Shown piece after piece: positions 1 through 8,895 of a stretch of DNA of 64,000 bases (its first letter is position 1; each line of letters opens with the position of its first letter). The DNA is from CATQHD01 sp965202675. GTDB lineage: Bacteria > Actinomycetota > Acidimicrobiia > Spongiisociales > Spongiisociaceae. The stretch lies in assembly GCA_965202675.1 (NCBI GenBank), contig OZ241842.1, forward strand, positions 2,418,001 through 2,482,000, given 5' to 3'. Position numbers and translations under genes: made by a program. The notes under the pieces are model-generated. The model was not told the origin of the DNA, did not search any database, and was given only the letters and a program-made list of their open reading frames with translations.

Positions 1-152
1 CCTCAGTGGCCTTGACTACGCGCATATATATACGTCCGGTTAGATTGACCGGTCGGATTATCCATGAACTCTGGAGATCACAACTGTTCGGGGGGAGGCT
101 CCGGGTTGCCGTGTCGCCATTCGGCGCGTTGCCTGGTATCCTCACAAGTAGA

Positions 153-224
153 TCGGGAGTGGTGTAATCGGCAGCACAACAGGTTCTGGCCCTGTCAGTA
201 GGGGTTCGAGTCCTCTCTCCCGAG
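153..224 (+). tRNA. tRNA-Gln (anticodon CTG)
   Basis: A complete cloverleaf can be folded. The acceptor arms TCGGGAG and CTCCCGA pair perfectly. The anticodon arm is ACAGG-loop-CCTGT with loop TTCTGGC, giving anticodon CTG, and the T-loop GGTTCGAGTCC is present. No CCA is encoded. It lies 27 bp upstream of tRNA-Glu, probably in the same transcript. Confidence 0.95.
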
Positions 225-251
225 CGGGCGGCTAGCATGCCGCCATGCAGC

Positions 252-324
252 GGCCCCGTCGTCTAGGGGCCAAGGACGCCGCCCTCTCAAGGCGGAAACG
301 CCAGTTCAAATCTGGTCGGGGCTG
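252..324 (+). tRNA. tRNA-Glu (anticodon CTC)
   Basis: The acceptor arms GGCCCCG and CGGGGCT pair with one G-T. The anticodon arm is CCGCC-CTCTCAA-GGCGG, so the anticodon is CTC. The T-arm GGTTCAAATC type is shifted slightly (CCAGTTCAAATCTGG). CCA is not encoded. tRNA genes are common integration sites and accessory genes follow directly, but I saw no downstream duplication of its 3' end. Confidence 0.95.
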
Positions 325-484
325 CAAATCGAAACGGCCCGGTTCGGCTCGCCGCGGCGGGGGGACCGGGCTGTTCCGCGTCCTGGGGGGTGGAGGCCCT
401 CCCGTGAGGGTGCCGTAGGAGGCCTTGGGCCATATGAGGCATGTTCCTCTGATTGATATACCCGCGATACCCTGAGGAGCAGTC

Positions 485-1372
485 ATGAAGTTTCGTACTG
501 CCTCCGAGGCCGAAGCCCATGCCGTCCGGCGGATGGCCGAGCTGAAAGTCGGAAGCGGTCATGGCTGGGAGTGGGATACGCCCACCACTCTCATCTGCGA
601 ACCAGCGCCGGGGTTCCCTTGCCGGGTGATGGTGTTGACCCCCCCGGACGGAGACGGATTTCTCTCCCGCCTCGCCTTCACCGCCGGAACCAAGTACGAG
701 GGCAGGTATTGGCAGGGAATCGTAGAAGACGAGAAAGGCCTTCTCTCCGAATCAGCCCTATCCGAGGTAGATGACATTCTCGGGGTGCTGGCGGCGGTGT
801 CCCTGATCTCACTTCCCGCCCCGAACCCCGATACCCGCCCGGGTCTGCTCTACCGGTCGAAGTTCGACGCAACCGATGCAGGTTCCATGACGGCCGAGAT
901 CGGTGATCTGATCGAAGGCCGGGTAGAGGAACCGCGGCAGCTCCTCAACGCCGTGCGGGAACTGGCTGACAACGCCCTATTTCATTCAGGAGCAGGCAAC
1001 GGGTGGTGTGCGGTCGAGGAGATAGACGACCAATTGGCGGTGACCGTCCAAGACCAAGGTATGGGGATCCACCAGAGCATGCGCCGACTGTATGCGGACA
1101 TAGACGAGCGCCAAGCACTGTTGCTCGCGTTCGGCGGAGGCGTTTCGGCCACTGGCGACCCGATTCGCGGGCTGGGCCTGAAGATGGTGCTGGACTACAC
1201 ACAGACCGGGGCCGCTCTCCTGCTGGAAACCGGCGGGTCGGCCTTCGTAGGCACCGACGGGCAAGGGCGCGTGATCGGCAAGAGCACCCAACAAATCAAG
1301 GGTGTCACAGCCACTTTCTGTTCACCCGCTCGTCGTAACCAAAACAGAACAGTAAACACCGAAAAGAGTTGA
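485..1372 (+). CDS. GHKL-type ATP-binding domain protein, function unknown
   Basis: A 295-aa protein whose C-terminal half looks like a histidine-kinase/Hsp90-type (GHKL) ATPase. An N-box ELADNALFHSG lies near residues 159-169, a G1-like VQDQGMGI near 190-197, and a G2-like RGLGLKMVL near 227. The N-terminal 120 residues match no family I recognise, and no His-phosphotransfer helix or receiver domain is visible, so it is not an ordinary sensor kinase. The start has a GAGGAG ribosome site 5 nt upstream. It is convergent with the AT-rich AAA ATPase gene, with only 21 bp between the stops. The two may be accessory or defence-type genes beside the tRNAs, but this role is inferred from context only. 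Confidence 0.6.
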   Translation: MKFRTASEAEAHAVRRMAELKVGSGHGWEWDTPTTLICEPAPGFPCRVMVLTPPDGDGFLSRLAFTAGTKYEGRYWQGIVEDEKGLLSESALSEVDDILGVLAAVSLISLPAPNPDTRPGLLYRSKFDATDAGSMTAEIGDLIEGRVEEPRQLLNAVRELADNALFHSGAGNGWCAVEEIDDQLAVTVQDQGMGIHQSMRRLYADIDERQALLLAFGGGVSATGDPIRGLGLKMVLDYTQTGAALLLETGGSAFVGTDGQGRVIGKSTQQIKGVTATFCSPARRNQNRTVNTEKS

Positions 1373-1393
1373 TATCGGAACATTTCTGAAGCC

Positions 1394-2527
1394 TTATGAT
1401 AGTTCCCATCCGGCGAAGTAGTTGGAATCCTTATCATACTGGTCAAAGAACCCATCTGGCCAATAGTCAATGTTGCCGGAGTCATCAATAATAGGACTCA
1501 TAACTTGCGTCAGCTCTTCCGAGCGAGGTCTGAAGAAATGAATAGCGACTTGGTCGGCCGAGATTCGAGATTCTTTAACCGCGCGTCGAACTCCATTCAA
1601 TATATGATCACTGTGAGTTTCTACCAATAATTGAATTCCTGCTCCTGCCGCATCAGCCATAAATTGGCCTATTAACGCTTGACCAGCTGGGTGGAGATAG
1701 ATTTCGGGATTTTCTATCACGATGATGTCGCCTCTATTGGCAGCTAAAATGGCCACCACAATGGGCAGGATTTGTGTAAGGCTTGAACCCGTATTGGTCG
1801 GATGGTTAAATCTGGCAGTATCTGAAAGGCGCAATCCTAATATCAGGGAGTTGCCGGCGGGCTGTAGATTGATTCGGAAGCCTGGGAAGAGAGTGCGCAT
1901 CCGTTCCTCGACTTGTCGCATCAAAAGAGGAGGAGAATCCGATATAATAAGTTCTTCCTGTACAGATTTATCTTCCCCCCAGTGTAGTATATTTAGTGTA
2001 TACTCGCCTCTCGGTCCTACAACGTTGATGATGTGAGAATCTTCAAGCGGATATGTTTCTTGAGGTGGTATTCTTTCTGCTGTTATGTAGGTCATATCAC
2101 GCAGATGATTAGCGAGATGAGTAGGCGAGTATTTGTCAGTAGGCAACAAATAATGAAGAGTTTGAGGGTGTTCAGTTTTTCTTCCATCAATGTAAACATT
2201 TTCGACTGCCATGGATCGGTCATGCCGTTCTCCATGAAAATCCCATTTAAGTATTTCTTCATCCGTTTCTAAGCTGATAGAAAAGGTGTTTTTGCTATTT
2301 TCATCGTCAACTACATCAGGTGCAACGCCGAGCCTTACGACCGTTCCATTGAGGATAAGACGAGTTGACCATTCGTGTTCTCTCATGGTTTGATTCAAAA
2401 GCGCAAAGGCCTGAAGGACAGCCGATTTTCCAGAAGCATTGAGACCGGTCAGCAAGGTCAAAGGTGCCAAAGGGAGCCGCAGTAACTCAAAACACTTGAA
2501 ATGCTGCAGATCTATTCTGGTAAGCAC
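1394..2527 (-). CDS. AAA ATPase of the OLD/SMC-like, DUF3696-type group
   Basis: A 377-aa ATPase of the AAA_15/AAA_21 type. A Walker A (LTGLNASGKS) sits near residues 28-37 after the typical N-terminal strand IDLQHFKCFE. A Walker B-like IIVIENPEIYLHPAGQ lies in the second half, followed by the H-loop region LLVETHSDHIL. The C-terminus (IDYWPDGFFDQYDKD) resembles the DUF3696 tail found in this group. It starts at GTG 2527 with AAGGGG upstream. Base composition is clearly lower in GC than its neighbours, with many A/T-ending codons, which suggests recent transfer. Relatives occur as solo ATPases or as the ATPase half of nuclease-linked defence systems. No nuclease partner is obvious here; the neighbouring GHKL protein is a possible one. 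Confidence 0.75.
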   Translation of the reverse strand: MLTRIDLQHFKCFELLRLPLAPLTLLTGLNASGKSAVLQAFALLNQTMREHEWSTRLILNGTVVRLGVAPDVVDDENSKNTFSISLETDEEILKWDFHGERHDRSMAVENVYIDGRKTEHPQTLHYLLPTDKYSPTHLANHLRDMTYITAERIPPQETYPLEDSHIINVVGPRGEYTLNILHWGEDKSVQEELIISDSPPLLMRQVEERMRTLFPGFRINLQPAGNSLILGLRLSDTARFNHPTNTGSSLTQILPIVVAILAANRGDIIVIENPEIYLHPAGQALIGQFMADAAGAGIQLLVETHSDHILNGVRRAVKESRISADQVAIHFFRPRSEELTQVMSPIIDDSGNIDYWPDGFFDQYDKDSNYFAGWELS

Positions 2528-2551
2528 GGAACACCCCTTCCAACGTCTTTG

Positions 2552-2989
2552 TCATCTTACACTACCCGCCTGTGCATCGCGCGCGGCAGACCAGGCTCGT
2601 ACCACTTCTATGCGCACTTCGATGAGCGGGCCGGGGGGCGGGGCGACGGTGTAGGCCTCGTACTTGTCGGCAAGCAGGGCGAGGCCCCTCCGCAGGCGGG
2701 GGCCGGACCGGATCACCTCGGCGGCGCCGTCCAGCCGGATCCACCACAGCCCGGCCCAGTCGTCGGTGTAGTGATCAACCAGCACCGAGACATATGGGTT
2801 GGCTTCGATGTTGTTGAGCCGCTTGAGCCTTCGGGTGGTCTTGGGCTTGCGATCCACCGCCGTGTAGAGGCGGTCCTCTCGGCGGACGAACACGATCGGG
2901 ACCAGGTGGGGTCGCCCGCGCTCGTTGACGGTCCCCAGGACGGCGGAGCGGGCGTCGGCCAGCCGCCGGTCGATCTCGTCCTGGTTCAT
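2552..2989 (-). CDS. PPOX-class F420-dependent oxidoreductase (TIGR03668-like)
   Basis: A 145-aa small split-barrel flavin/F420-binding protein. The sequence GTVNERGRPHLVPIVF near residues 19-34 and the VDRKPKTTRRLKRLNNI region are characteristic of actinobacterial PPOX-class proteins, which reduce substrates with F420H2. The length is typical for the family. A strong GGAGGAG site precedes ATG 2989. It is divergent from the MFS gene with 69 bp between the starts, so the two may share a control region. The substrate cannot be told from sequence. Confidence 0.8.
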   Translation of the reverse strand: MNQDEIDRRLADARSAVLGTVNERGRPHLVPIVFVRREDRLYTAVDRKPKTTRRLKRLNNIEANPYVSVLVDHYTDDWAGLWWIRLDGAAEVIRSGPRLRRGLALLADKYEAYTVAPPPGPLIEVRIEVVRAWSAARDAQAGSVR

Positions 2990-3058
2990 GTGTTCTCCTC
3001 CGCCCCGTCCAGGACCCTATCGACGGGCCCGCCGGTTCTGCCGTCATAGACTGGCAGG

Positions 3059-4210
3059 ATGCCTCTTTCCCCCCAGAGCCTCCCCCGTCTGGCGATGCTC
3101 GCCTTCATCGGGACGATGGCGATGGGCATAGGCGTGATCATCTCGCTTCTGGCCGACATCCAGGAAAGGTTCGGCTTCCCCACCTGGTCGCTGGGATTGC
3201 TGGCGGGCATATCCTTCACCTTTACGCTCTTCGCCAATCTGTGGCTGGCTCCGCTGGCCGACCGGGGGTGGGAACGGGTTCTCATCGTTTCGGGTGCGGT
3301 CTTCACCATCCTCGGTCTGCTCTGGATGGTGTTCGCCGCCGATCTCTGGCAGTGGGTGGCTGCCCGGGCCCTGCTCGGCCTGGCCGAGGGCGCCATGGTG
3401 GGGTCGGCCCGCCGCGTCATGCTGAGCTGGGACCCCGACCACCAGGGCAAGGCGCTGAGCTCGATCCTGGTTGCGTTCATGGCCGGGTTCCTGCTCGGCC
3501 CTCCGATGGGAGGGGTGCTGAACGGGATCGGCCCGGAGCTGCCTTTCCTGGCGCCCGCCCTGGCGGGGGCGGTGTTGCTTCCCTTCCTCCTGTTCATCAA
3601 GCCGGGCGAGTACGAGCGGGCGCCGATAAGGTTGAACCGCCGCCGTCTGCTCCTCCTCCCCGGCTTTCTGTCCGGTTTCCTGCTAGCGGCTGTGCCCTGG
3701 TTGACCATCGGGGTGCTGGACGCCACCTGGGCGCGTTACCTGACCGACCTGGGGGCCGAACCGTTGTTAATCGGGGTGGGGTTCCTGGCCATAGCCCTCC
3801 CGAGCCTCTTCTTCACCCCTCTCAGCGGGCGGCTGGCGGACCGGACGAACCCCCTGCGGCTCGCCCTTATCGGCGCCGTTGTCCAGCTTCCCCTGGTGGC
3901 GGCCTACGGGTGGGTGTCCGGAGTGGCCGGCCTGCTGGCGGTCGCCGCCCTGCACTCCGTCTGCTGGTCCTTCATCACCCCGCCCGGCCAGGCCGCGGTG
4001 GCCAAGGTGGCCCCGGCGGGCCAGGCGGCCGAGGCGCAGGGGATCGTCGAGGCGTACGGGTTGGTGCTGGCCAGCGTCGGGGCCTACGCCGCCGCTCCCA
4101 TATACGAGGCGGCAGGCCCCGGCCCGCTGTTTTTGATCACCGCCGCGGCCTTGGCCTTGACCCCCCTGGCAGTCATCGGGCTGCGGAAGAGATGGCGCGA
4201 TGTCTTCTGA
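3059..4210 (+). CDS. MFS transporter
   Basis: A 383-aa integral membrane protein with about 12 hydrophobic helices and the basic cytoplasmic loop between the two halves (KPGEYERAPIRLNRRR near residue 180). An MFS-type motif (LAPLADRGWERVLIVSG) follows helix 2. The second half has the matching PLSGRLADRTNPLR motif. This pattern fits a drug/proton-type exporter; the substrate is unknown. ATG 3059 is the first plausible start. A 47-aa frame overlaps its end by 11 nt, and a strong hairpin follows. Confidence 0.85.
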   Translation: MPLSPQSLPRLAMLAFIGTMAMGIGVIISLLADIQERFGFPTWSLGLLAGISFTFTLFANLWLAPLADRGWERVLIVSGAVFTILGLLWMVFAADLWQWVAARALLGLAEGAMVGSARRVMLSWDPDHQGKALSSILVAFMAGFLLGPPMGGVLNGIGPELPFLAPALAGAVLLPFLLFIKPGEYERAPIRLNRRRLLLLPGFLSGFLLAAVPWLTIGVLDATWARYLTDLGAEPLLIGVGFLAIALPSLFFTPLSGRLADRTNPLRLALIGAVVQLPLVAAYGWVSGVAGLLAVAALHSVCWSFITPPGQAAVAKVAPAGQAAEAQGIVEAYGLVLASVGAYAAAPIYEAAGPGPLFLITAAALALTPLAVIGLRKRWRDVF

Positions 4211-4343
4211 ACCGTTACATGTATTCGGGCGAGAGCCTGCTCCCAGAGCGCATCTCGAAGAGCTGGAACTTGATGTCGAGATGATGCGTTTCCTCGACGA
4301 GAACCGGCTTCGACTGGATTCCCGGACCCGGGTGGTGCGATAA
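4200..4343 (+). CDS. Small acidic/basic 47-aa protein, unknown
   Basis: An ATG at 4200 lies 11 nt before the end of the MFS gene and opens a 47-codon frame rich in charged residues (HLEELELDVEMMRFLDENR). It ends at a TAA immediately before a 10-bp hairpin. The overlap and the terminator placed just after the stop support translation as the second gene of an MFS operon. I recognise no family. It could also be a chance frame. Confidence 0.4.
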   Translation: MSSEPLHVFGREPAPRAHLEELELDVEMMRFLDENRLRLDSRTRVVR

Positions 4344-4344
4344 A

Positions 4345-4368
4345 CGGCCCCGGCCAAAGCCGGGGCCG
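4345..4368 (+). terminator. Rho-independent-like hairpin after the MFS unit
   Basis: A perfect 10-bp stem (CGGCCCCGGC / GCCGGGGCCG) with a 4-nt loop CAAA begins 2 nt after the stop of the 47-aa frame. There is no clear T-run, as is usual in high-GC actinobacteria. Confidence 0.7.
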
Positions 4369-4760
4369 TCGGGCCGAGGCTGCTCACCCCGGCGTGGTAT
4401 GACCAACCATACAGTGTTATATCCTTGGTGTCAACTAGCGTATAGATTATGCCGAGAGAACGAGTTATAACCTACATCAACGGTTGCAAATCATTGTGAT
4501 ATCTCCCCAAAACGGCATTCGAAAGACCTAAAGAAATATGCCACCGCAACCATTGCCATCACTCGCATGGCGATCCGCCGATCAAGTCTTCCTAGTCCGG
4601 TGATCACCGCTGAAGGAATCGAGTTGCACGCTTCCCCCTGTTGGTTGCCAGACGCCTGAGTGGCCTGAGTGTGGACTGTGAGTTCCCCATCAGGACGATT
4701 GACCATTCAATCGGTTATATAATAAATCGAGGTAAGCTGTTTCCATAACAAAGGGCGGTG
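4369..4760. other. Intergenic region, AT-richer, no supported gene
   Basis: About 390 bp of markedly lower GC separates the MFS unit from the XRE-ImmA gene. A 71-codon frame on the minus strand (4491-4706) has no ribosome site and no recognisable motif. A TTGACC (4699) and a TATAAT (4718) lie upstream of the XRE-ImmA gene but are only 13 nt apart, too close for a standard promoter. Confidence 0.5.
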
Positions 4761-5969
4761 ATGGTGCTAGGTGCACAGCTAGAGAGCGGACTGACCAAGG
4801 CGCGGGAGCGGATGGGTTACCGGCAGGATGACGCGGCCGCCGCGTTGGGGGTGACCAGGGTGATGATCAGCTGCTGGGAGAACGGGAGCAGGGAGCCCGG
4901 CGACCCGCAGTTGGCGGCCCTGGCCGGGCTCTACCGCACCAGTGCCGCCGACCTGTTGAGGGGCGAGTTCGAGGGGAAGCCCGACGAGGCGGAGATGCTT
5001 TTCTGTGGGGCCGAAGCGGGCGCGCCGCCCGTTGCCCGGCTAGGCGTTCAGGACTTCTTGGACTTTCTCGACCGGTACGAGCGGCTGGCGGAGCTGGTCG
5101 GCGTGGAGATTCGCGGTATGCACGCGAGCCCCTTCCGGGGGGTCGAGGGCGCGGGGACGGGGGACGACATCCGCCGCAAGGCGGAGGAGGTCCGGGATTA
5201 TCTGCGCATCGGGCTGGGGCCCATTGTCGATATCGACTCCCTCTGCGAGTTGCTTGGGGTGACGGTCTACCGCAGCCCGCTCGGGTCCGACCTCTCGGAG
5301 ACGATATCCGGGGGGTTCTACCACCATCCGGCGGTCGGGTTCTCGTTGCTGGTCAACGGCGGGATGACCCTGGGGCGGCGGCGTTTCGCCGTCGCGCACG
5401 AGCTCGCCCATGCCCTCTTCCACAGCGGCCCGAAGACGCGGTTCCTCCTGTCGGGCGCCGCCAAGAGCCCCCAAGAGCGGTTCGCCGACCGATTCGCGGG
5501 GGAGTTCCTGATGCCCACCGAAGGCATCCGCAGGGTCATGGAAGAACACGGCGCAGGGACGCGGGTCTCGGAGCCCGCCGATGTCGTCCACCTGCAGCGC
5601 TGCTTCAACGTTTCCTACGCAACGGCTTTGGTCAGGCTGCGGCAGGGCGGCTTCCTGACGATGCAGGACTACCGCGTCTTCCGGTCGGCCCGGCCGGTCG
5701 CGTTCGCCCGCGCCTACGGCTGTCAGATCGCCGAGTGTGATTACCGTCAAGACCCCGATGAGCTGAGCGCAGGCCGCTTCCCCGTCCGCTTCCTTCGCCT
5801 GTTGCGGCGGGCCCTGAAGGATGATCTCATATCTGTTCCCACCGCTGCCAAACTGACCGGGCTGTTGATCGACGAGATCGAGCCTTTGTTCGCGGAGCAT
5901 ACCTTTACCGGATCGCCTGACCACGATAAGGAAATCAAGGAATATGAGATTACCGGGGTCGCTTCCTGA
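4761..5969 (+). CDS. XRE-family HTH regulator fused to ImmA/IrrE metallopeptidase
   Basis: A 402-aa two-domain protein. An N-terminal XRE helix-turn-helix (about residues 10-65: GYRQDDAAAALGVTRVMISC, then WENGSREPGDPQLAAL) is followed by an ImmA/IrrE zinc peptidase domain with HELAH (FAVAHELAHALFHSG) near residue 215 and a downstream acidic ligand region (RFADRFAGEFLMP). Such fusions (COG2856 type) often cleave or partner repressors of mobile elements or toxin systems. ATG 4761 is preferred over GTG 4758 because the AGGG site is then 5 nt away. No antitoxin or repressor partner gene adjoins it. Confidence 0.85.
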   Translation: MVLGAQLESGLTKARERMGYRQDDAAAALGVTRVMISCWENGSREPGDPQLAALAGLYRTSAADLLRGEFEGKPDEAEMLFCGAEAGAPPVARLGVQDFLDFLDRYERLAELVGVEIRGMHASPFRGVEGAGTGDDIRRKAEEVRDYLRIGLGPIVDIDSLCELLGVTVYRSPLGSDLSETISGGFYHHPAVGFSLLVNGGMTLGRRRFAVAHELAHALFHSGPKTRFLLSGAAKSPQERFADRFAGEFLMPTEGIRRVMEEHGAGTRVSEPADVVHLQRCFNVSYATALVRLRQGGFLTMQDYRVFRSARPVAFARAYGCQIAECDYRQDPDELSAGRFPVRFLRLLRRALKDDLISVPTAAKLTGLLIDEIEPLFAEHTFTGSPDHDKEIKEYEITGVAS

Positions 5970-6101
5970 CAAGCCTGTCATCGTTGGCGCGGTCGTTCTT
6001 CGTTGCTTCTGTCGGCGGGCGGTTCGATCTTCTGACACATGCCGGTTCAACGAGGAGGTTGTAGGGGCTGCGTGCGGCGCAGGTGCGCCGGGCGGTCTAC
6101 C

Positions 6102-7262
6102 ATGTCGGGCATGCTTCGTTTTTTGACCGCCGGGGAGTCGCACGGGCCCGGGCTGGTGACCATTGTCGAGGGGGTTCCGGCCGGGCTGGACTTCACCCGG
6201 GAGGGCTTGGGCGCCGAGCTGGCCCGCCGCCGCTTGGGGTACGGGCGGGGCAACCGCATGAAGATCGAGCGGGACGAGCTGGAGATCATGGGGGGCGTCC
6301 GGCACGGGCGCACGCTCGGTTCGCCGGTGGCGGTGATCATCCGCAACACCGAATGGCCCCGCTGGCAGGAGGAGATGTCGCCGGACCCGGGCTCCCCCAA
6401 GCGGCCGATGACGACGCCCCGGCCCGGCCACGCCGACCTGGTGGGCATGCTCAAATACGACACCAAGGACGCCCGCAACATTCTGGAGCGGGCCTCGGCG
6501 CGCGAGACGGCGGCCCGCACCGCCGCCGGTTACCTGGCCAAGCAGCTGCTGCTGGCCGCCGATGTGACCGTGCTAAGCCATGTGGTGGCGATCGGCGGGG
6601 CCGCGTCCCGCTCCGAGCGGCTCCCGACCATCGAGGACCTTCCGGCCATCGACGACTCCCAGGTCCGGGCTTTCGGCGCCGAAACCGAGGAGGCGATGGT
6701 CGCCGAGATCGAACGGGCCAAGGCCGACCGGGACACGCTGGGCGGGGTGATGGAGGTGCTGGTCTACGGCCTGCCCCCGGGCGTCGGCTCCCACGTCCAT
6801 TGGGACCGCAAGCTCGACGCCAGGCTGGGGGAGGCGCTGCTGTCGATCCAGGCTATGAAGGCGGTGGAGATCGGGGACGGCTTGGAGAGCGCCCGCCGCC
6901 GGGGTTCGGAGGCGCACGACGAGATCTACTACGAGGAGGGGCGTTTCTACCGCAACACCGACCGGGCGGGCGGCACCGAAGGAGGGATGACCACCGGCCA
7001 GCCCCTGCGGGTGCGGGTGGCGATGAAGCCCCTTTCCACGGTGATGCGCCCCCTCCCCACCGTGGATGTGGTGACCAAGGAGCCGCAGGTGGCTTTCCGC
7101 GAGCGCTCCGACGTGTGCGCGGTGCCGGCGGCGGGGGTGGTGGCCGAGCAGGTGGTGGCGATCGCGGCGGCCCAGGAGATGCAGCGCAAATTCGGCGGGG
7201 ACACCGTGGGCGATTTCGCAGGGAGCGTGGCCGCCTACCGAGAGCGGCTGCGTGCGTTCTGA
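6102..7262 (+). CDS. aroC: Chorismate synthase
   Basis: A 386-aa enzyme converting 5-enolpyruvylshikimate-3-phosphate to chorismate with reduced FMN. The diagnostic N-terminus LRFLTAGESHGPGL, the GRGNRMKIE segment, the RASARETAARTAAG motif near residue 130, the DEIYYEEGRFYRNTDRAGG region and C-terminal RSDVCAVPAAGVVAEQV are all present. Frames upstream of 6102 are not family-like; ATG 6111 is an alternative start. It is followed after 74 bp by the fused aroK-aroB gene, the normal actinobacterial order. Confidence 0.97.
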   Translation: MSGMLRFLTAGESHGPGLVTIVEGVPAGLDFTREGLGAELARRRLGYGRGNRMKIERDELEIMGGVRHGRTLGSPVAVIIRNTEWPRWQEEMSPDPGSPKRPMTTPRPGHADLVGMLKYDTKDARNILERASARETAARTAAGYLAKQLLLAADVTVLSHVVAIGGAASRSERLPTIEDLPAIDDSQVRAFGAETEEAMVAEIERAKADRDTLGGVMEVLVYGLPPGVGSHVHWDRKLDARLGEALLSIQAMKAVEIGDGLESARRRGSEAHDEIYYEEGRFYRNTDRAGGTEGGMTTGQPLRVRVAMKPLSTVMRPLPTVDVVTKEPQVAFRERSDVCAVPAAGVVAEQVVAIAAAQEMQRKFGGDTVGDFAGSVAAYRERLRAF

Positions 7263-7336
7263 CGCACCGCCCTGCTGCTCCGACCGCTTCCTGATGCGCA
7301 ACATTAAGCCCTGACGATCAACCGGAGGGTCGGCTG

Positions 7337-8878
7337 ATGGAGAACCTGTGGCTCATCGGCATGATGGGCTCCGGCAAGACCTCGGTGGGGGAGGGGGCGG
7401 CGGCCGCCCGCCGGATGCCGTTCGTCGATGTAGACGGGCTGGTGGAGAAGCGGGCCGGCAGGTCCATCTCGGACATCTTCCGCCAGGACGGCGAGGATGC
7501 CTTCCGCCGCCTGGAAACCGCCGAGGTGCTGCGCCTGGCGGAGGCGGGCGCCGGCCGCGGAGCGGGCCGCGTCATCGCCACCGGCGGGGGGGCGGTGCTC
7601 GACGAGCGGAGCGCGGCGGCCATGCGCCGCACCGGGGCGGTGGTCTGGCTGGACGCCCCGCCGTCCGTGCTGGCCGGGCGGGCGGAGGCAGGCGGCCGGC
7701 CCCTGCTGGGCGGCGCCGGCAGTGGGGGTTTTGCCCGGGCCGCCGAGCGCCTGTCCGCCATCCTCGAAGAGCGGCGCCCGCTCTATGAAGGGGCCGCCCA
7801 TTACCGCCTCGACGCCTCCCGCCCCCTGTCCGAGACGACCGCCCTGGCCGCCGAGCACTCCCGGACGGCGGCGGATTCCTCGGAGATACTGATCGGACGG
7901 GATCTGCCCCGCCCGCTGCTTCCTCGGCGGGAAGACCGGGAGCGGGCGGTGGTCATCACGCAGGCGCCGGTCCTGGCTGCGGCCCGCCGGGCTGTGGAAG
8001 AGATGCGGTCCACAATCCCCGCTGTCCTGATCGAAGTCCCCGACCGGGAGGAGGCCAAGACCCTCGCCGCGCTGGGGATGCTCTACGAGCGGCTGGCGCA
8101 GCTCAACCTGGGGCGCCACGACACCATCGTGGGGGTGGGGGGCGGGGCGGTCACCGATGTGGCCGGCTTCGCGGCGGCTACCTGGCTGAGGGGGATCGAG
8201 TGCGTCATGGTCCCCACCACCCTGCTGGGGGCGGTTGACGCCTCCATCGGCGGCAAGACCGGCATCAACGTTCTGGGCAAGAACCTGGTGGGGGCCTTCT
8301 GGCACCCGGCGCGGGTGGCGGTCAGCCTCGACGTCCTGTCCGGCCTGCCGGAGGAGCTGGTGCGGGAGGGGCTGGCTGAGACGGTCAAGGCCGGTTTCAT
8401 CGCCGATCCGGGTCTGGTGGAGCTGCTGATGGCCGGCGGGGCGGCCTTTCCGGGGGCGGAGGCGGTGCGCCGGGCGGCGGCTGTCAAGGCGGCGGTGGTC
8501 TCCGAGGACTTCCGAGAGGCCGGGCGGCGGGCGATCCTCAACTTCGGCCACACCATCGGCCACGGCATAGAAACGGTGTGCGGCCTGCCCCACGGCTACG
8601 CCGTCTCGGTGGGCATGGCGGCGGCGGCCGCCGTCTCCGCCGCCCGCCACGGGTTCGATCCCGACGAAGTGATCCACCCCCTGGAACGCCTCGGCCTCCC
8701 CACCCGCGTCGAGCAGGCCGACCGGACGGAGATACGCCGTTTCGTCTACCGCGACAAGAAACGCACCGCGGCCGGTCTGCGCATGGTGCTGCTCCGCCGG
8801 ATCGGCGACCCCGTGGTCGAGCAGGTTGACGACGAGGCTTTGGATATAGGGCTGGACGCCGTAGGCCTGGCCCGCTGA
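7337..8878 (+). CDS. aroKB: Bifunctional shikimate kinase / 3-dehydroquinate synthase
   Basis: A 513-aa fusion. Residues 1 to about 165 are shikimate kinase (Walker A GMMGSGKTSVG, the IATGGGAVLDE motif, a D-x-D near residue 30). Residues from about 195 are 3-dehydroquinate synthase (EAKTLAALG, GVGGGAVTDVAGFAAATWLR, PTTLLGAVDASIGGKTGIN, NFGHTIGHGIE with the zinc-binding histidines). The two activities are separate adjacent genes in many actinobacteria. GGAGG lies 10 nt upstream of the ATG. In related genomes aroB is usually followed by aroQ/pepQ and efp; here a repeat and a restriction system intervene. Confidence 0.95.
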   Translation: MENLWLIGMMGSGKTSVGEGAAAARRMPFVDVDGLVEKRAGRSISDIFRQDGEDAFRRLETAEVLRLAEAGAGRGAGRVIATGGGAVLDERSAAAMRRTGAVVWLDAPPSVLAGRAEAGGRPLLGGAGSGGFARAAERLSAILEERRPLYEGAAHYRLDASRPLSETTALAAEHSRTAADSSEILIGRDLPRPLLPRREDRERAVVITQAPVLAAARRAVEEMRSTIPAVLIEVPDREEAKTLAALGMLYERLAQLNLGRHDTIVGVGGGAVTDVAGFAAATWLRGIECVMVPTTLLGAVDASIGGKTGINVLGKNLVGAFWHPARVAVSLDVLSGLPEELVREGLAETVKAGFIADPGLVELLMAGGAAFPGAEAVRRAAAVKAAVVSEDFREAGRRAILNFGHTIGHGIETVCGLPHGYAVSVGMAAAAAVSAARHGFDPDEVIHPLERLGLPTRVEQADRTEIRRFVYRDKKRTAAGLRMVLLRRIGDPVVEQVDDEALDIGLDAVGLAR

Positions 8879-8895
8879 CGCCGCCCTCGAAGACC

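Noticed and set aside
252..324. tRNA-Glu as an attachment site with an att duplicate
   Set aside because: I looked for a second copy of the 3' end in the first 5 kb and found none, and no integrase is present.
4491..4706. A 71-codon minus-strand frame in the MFS/XRE gap
   Set aside because: It has no ribosome site, no motif and a composition like the flanking noncoding DNA.
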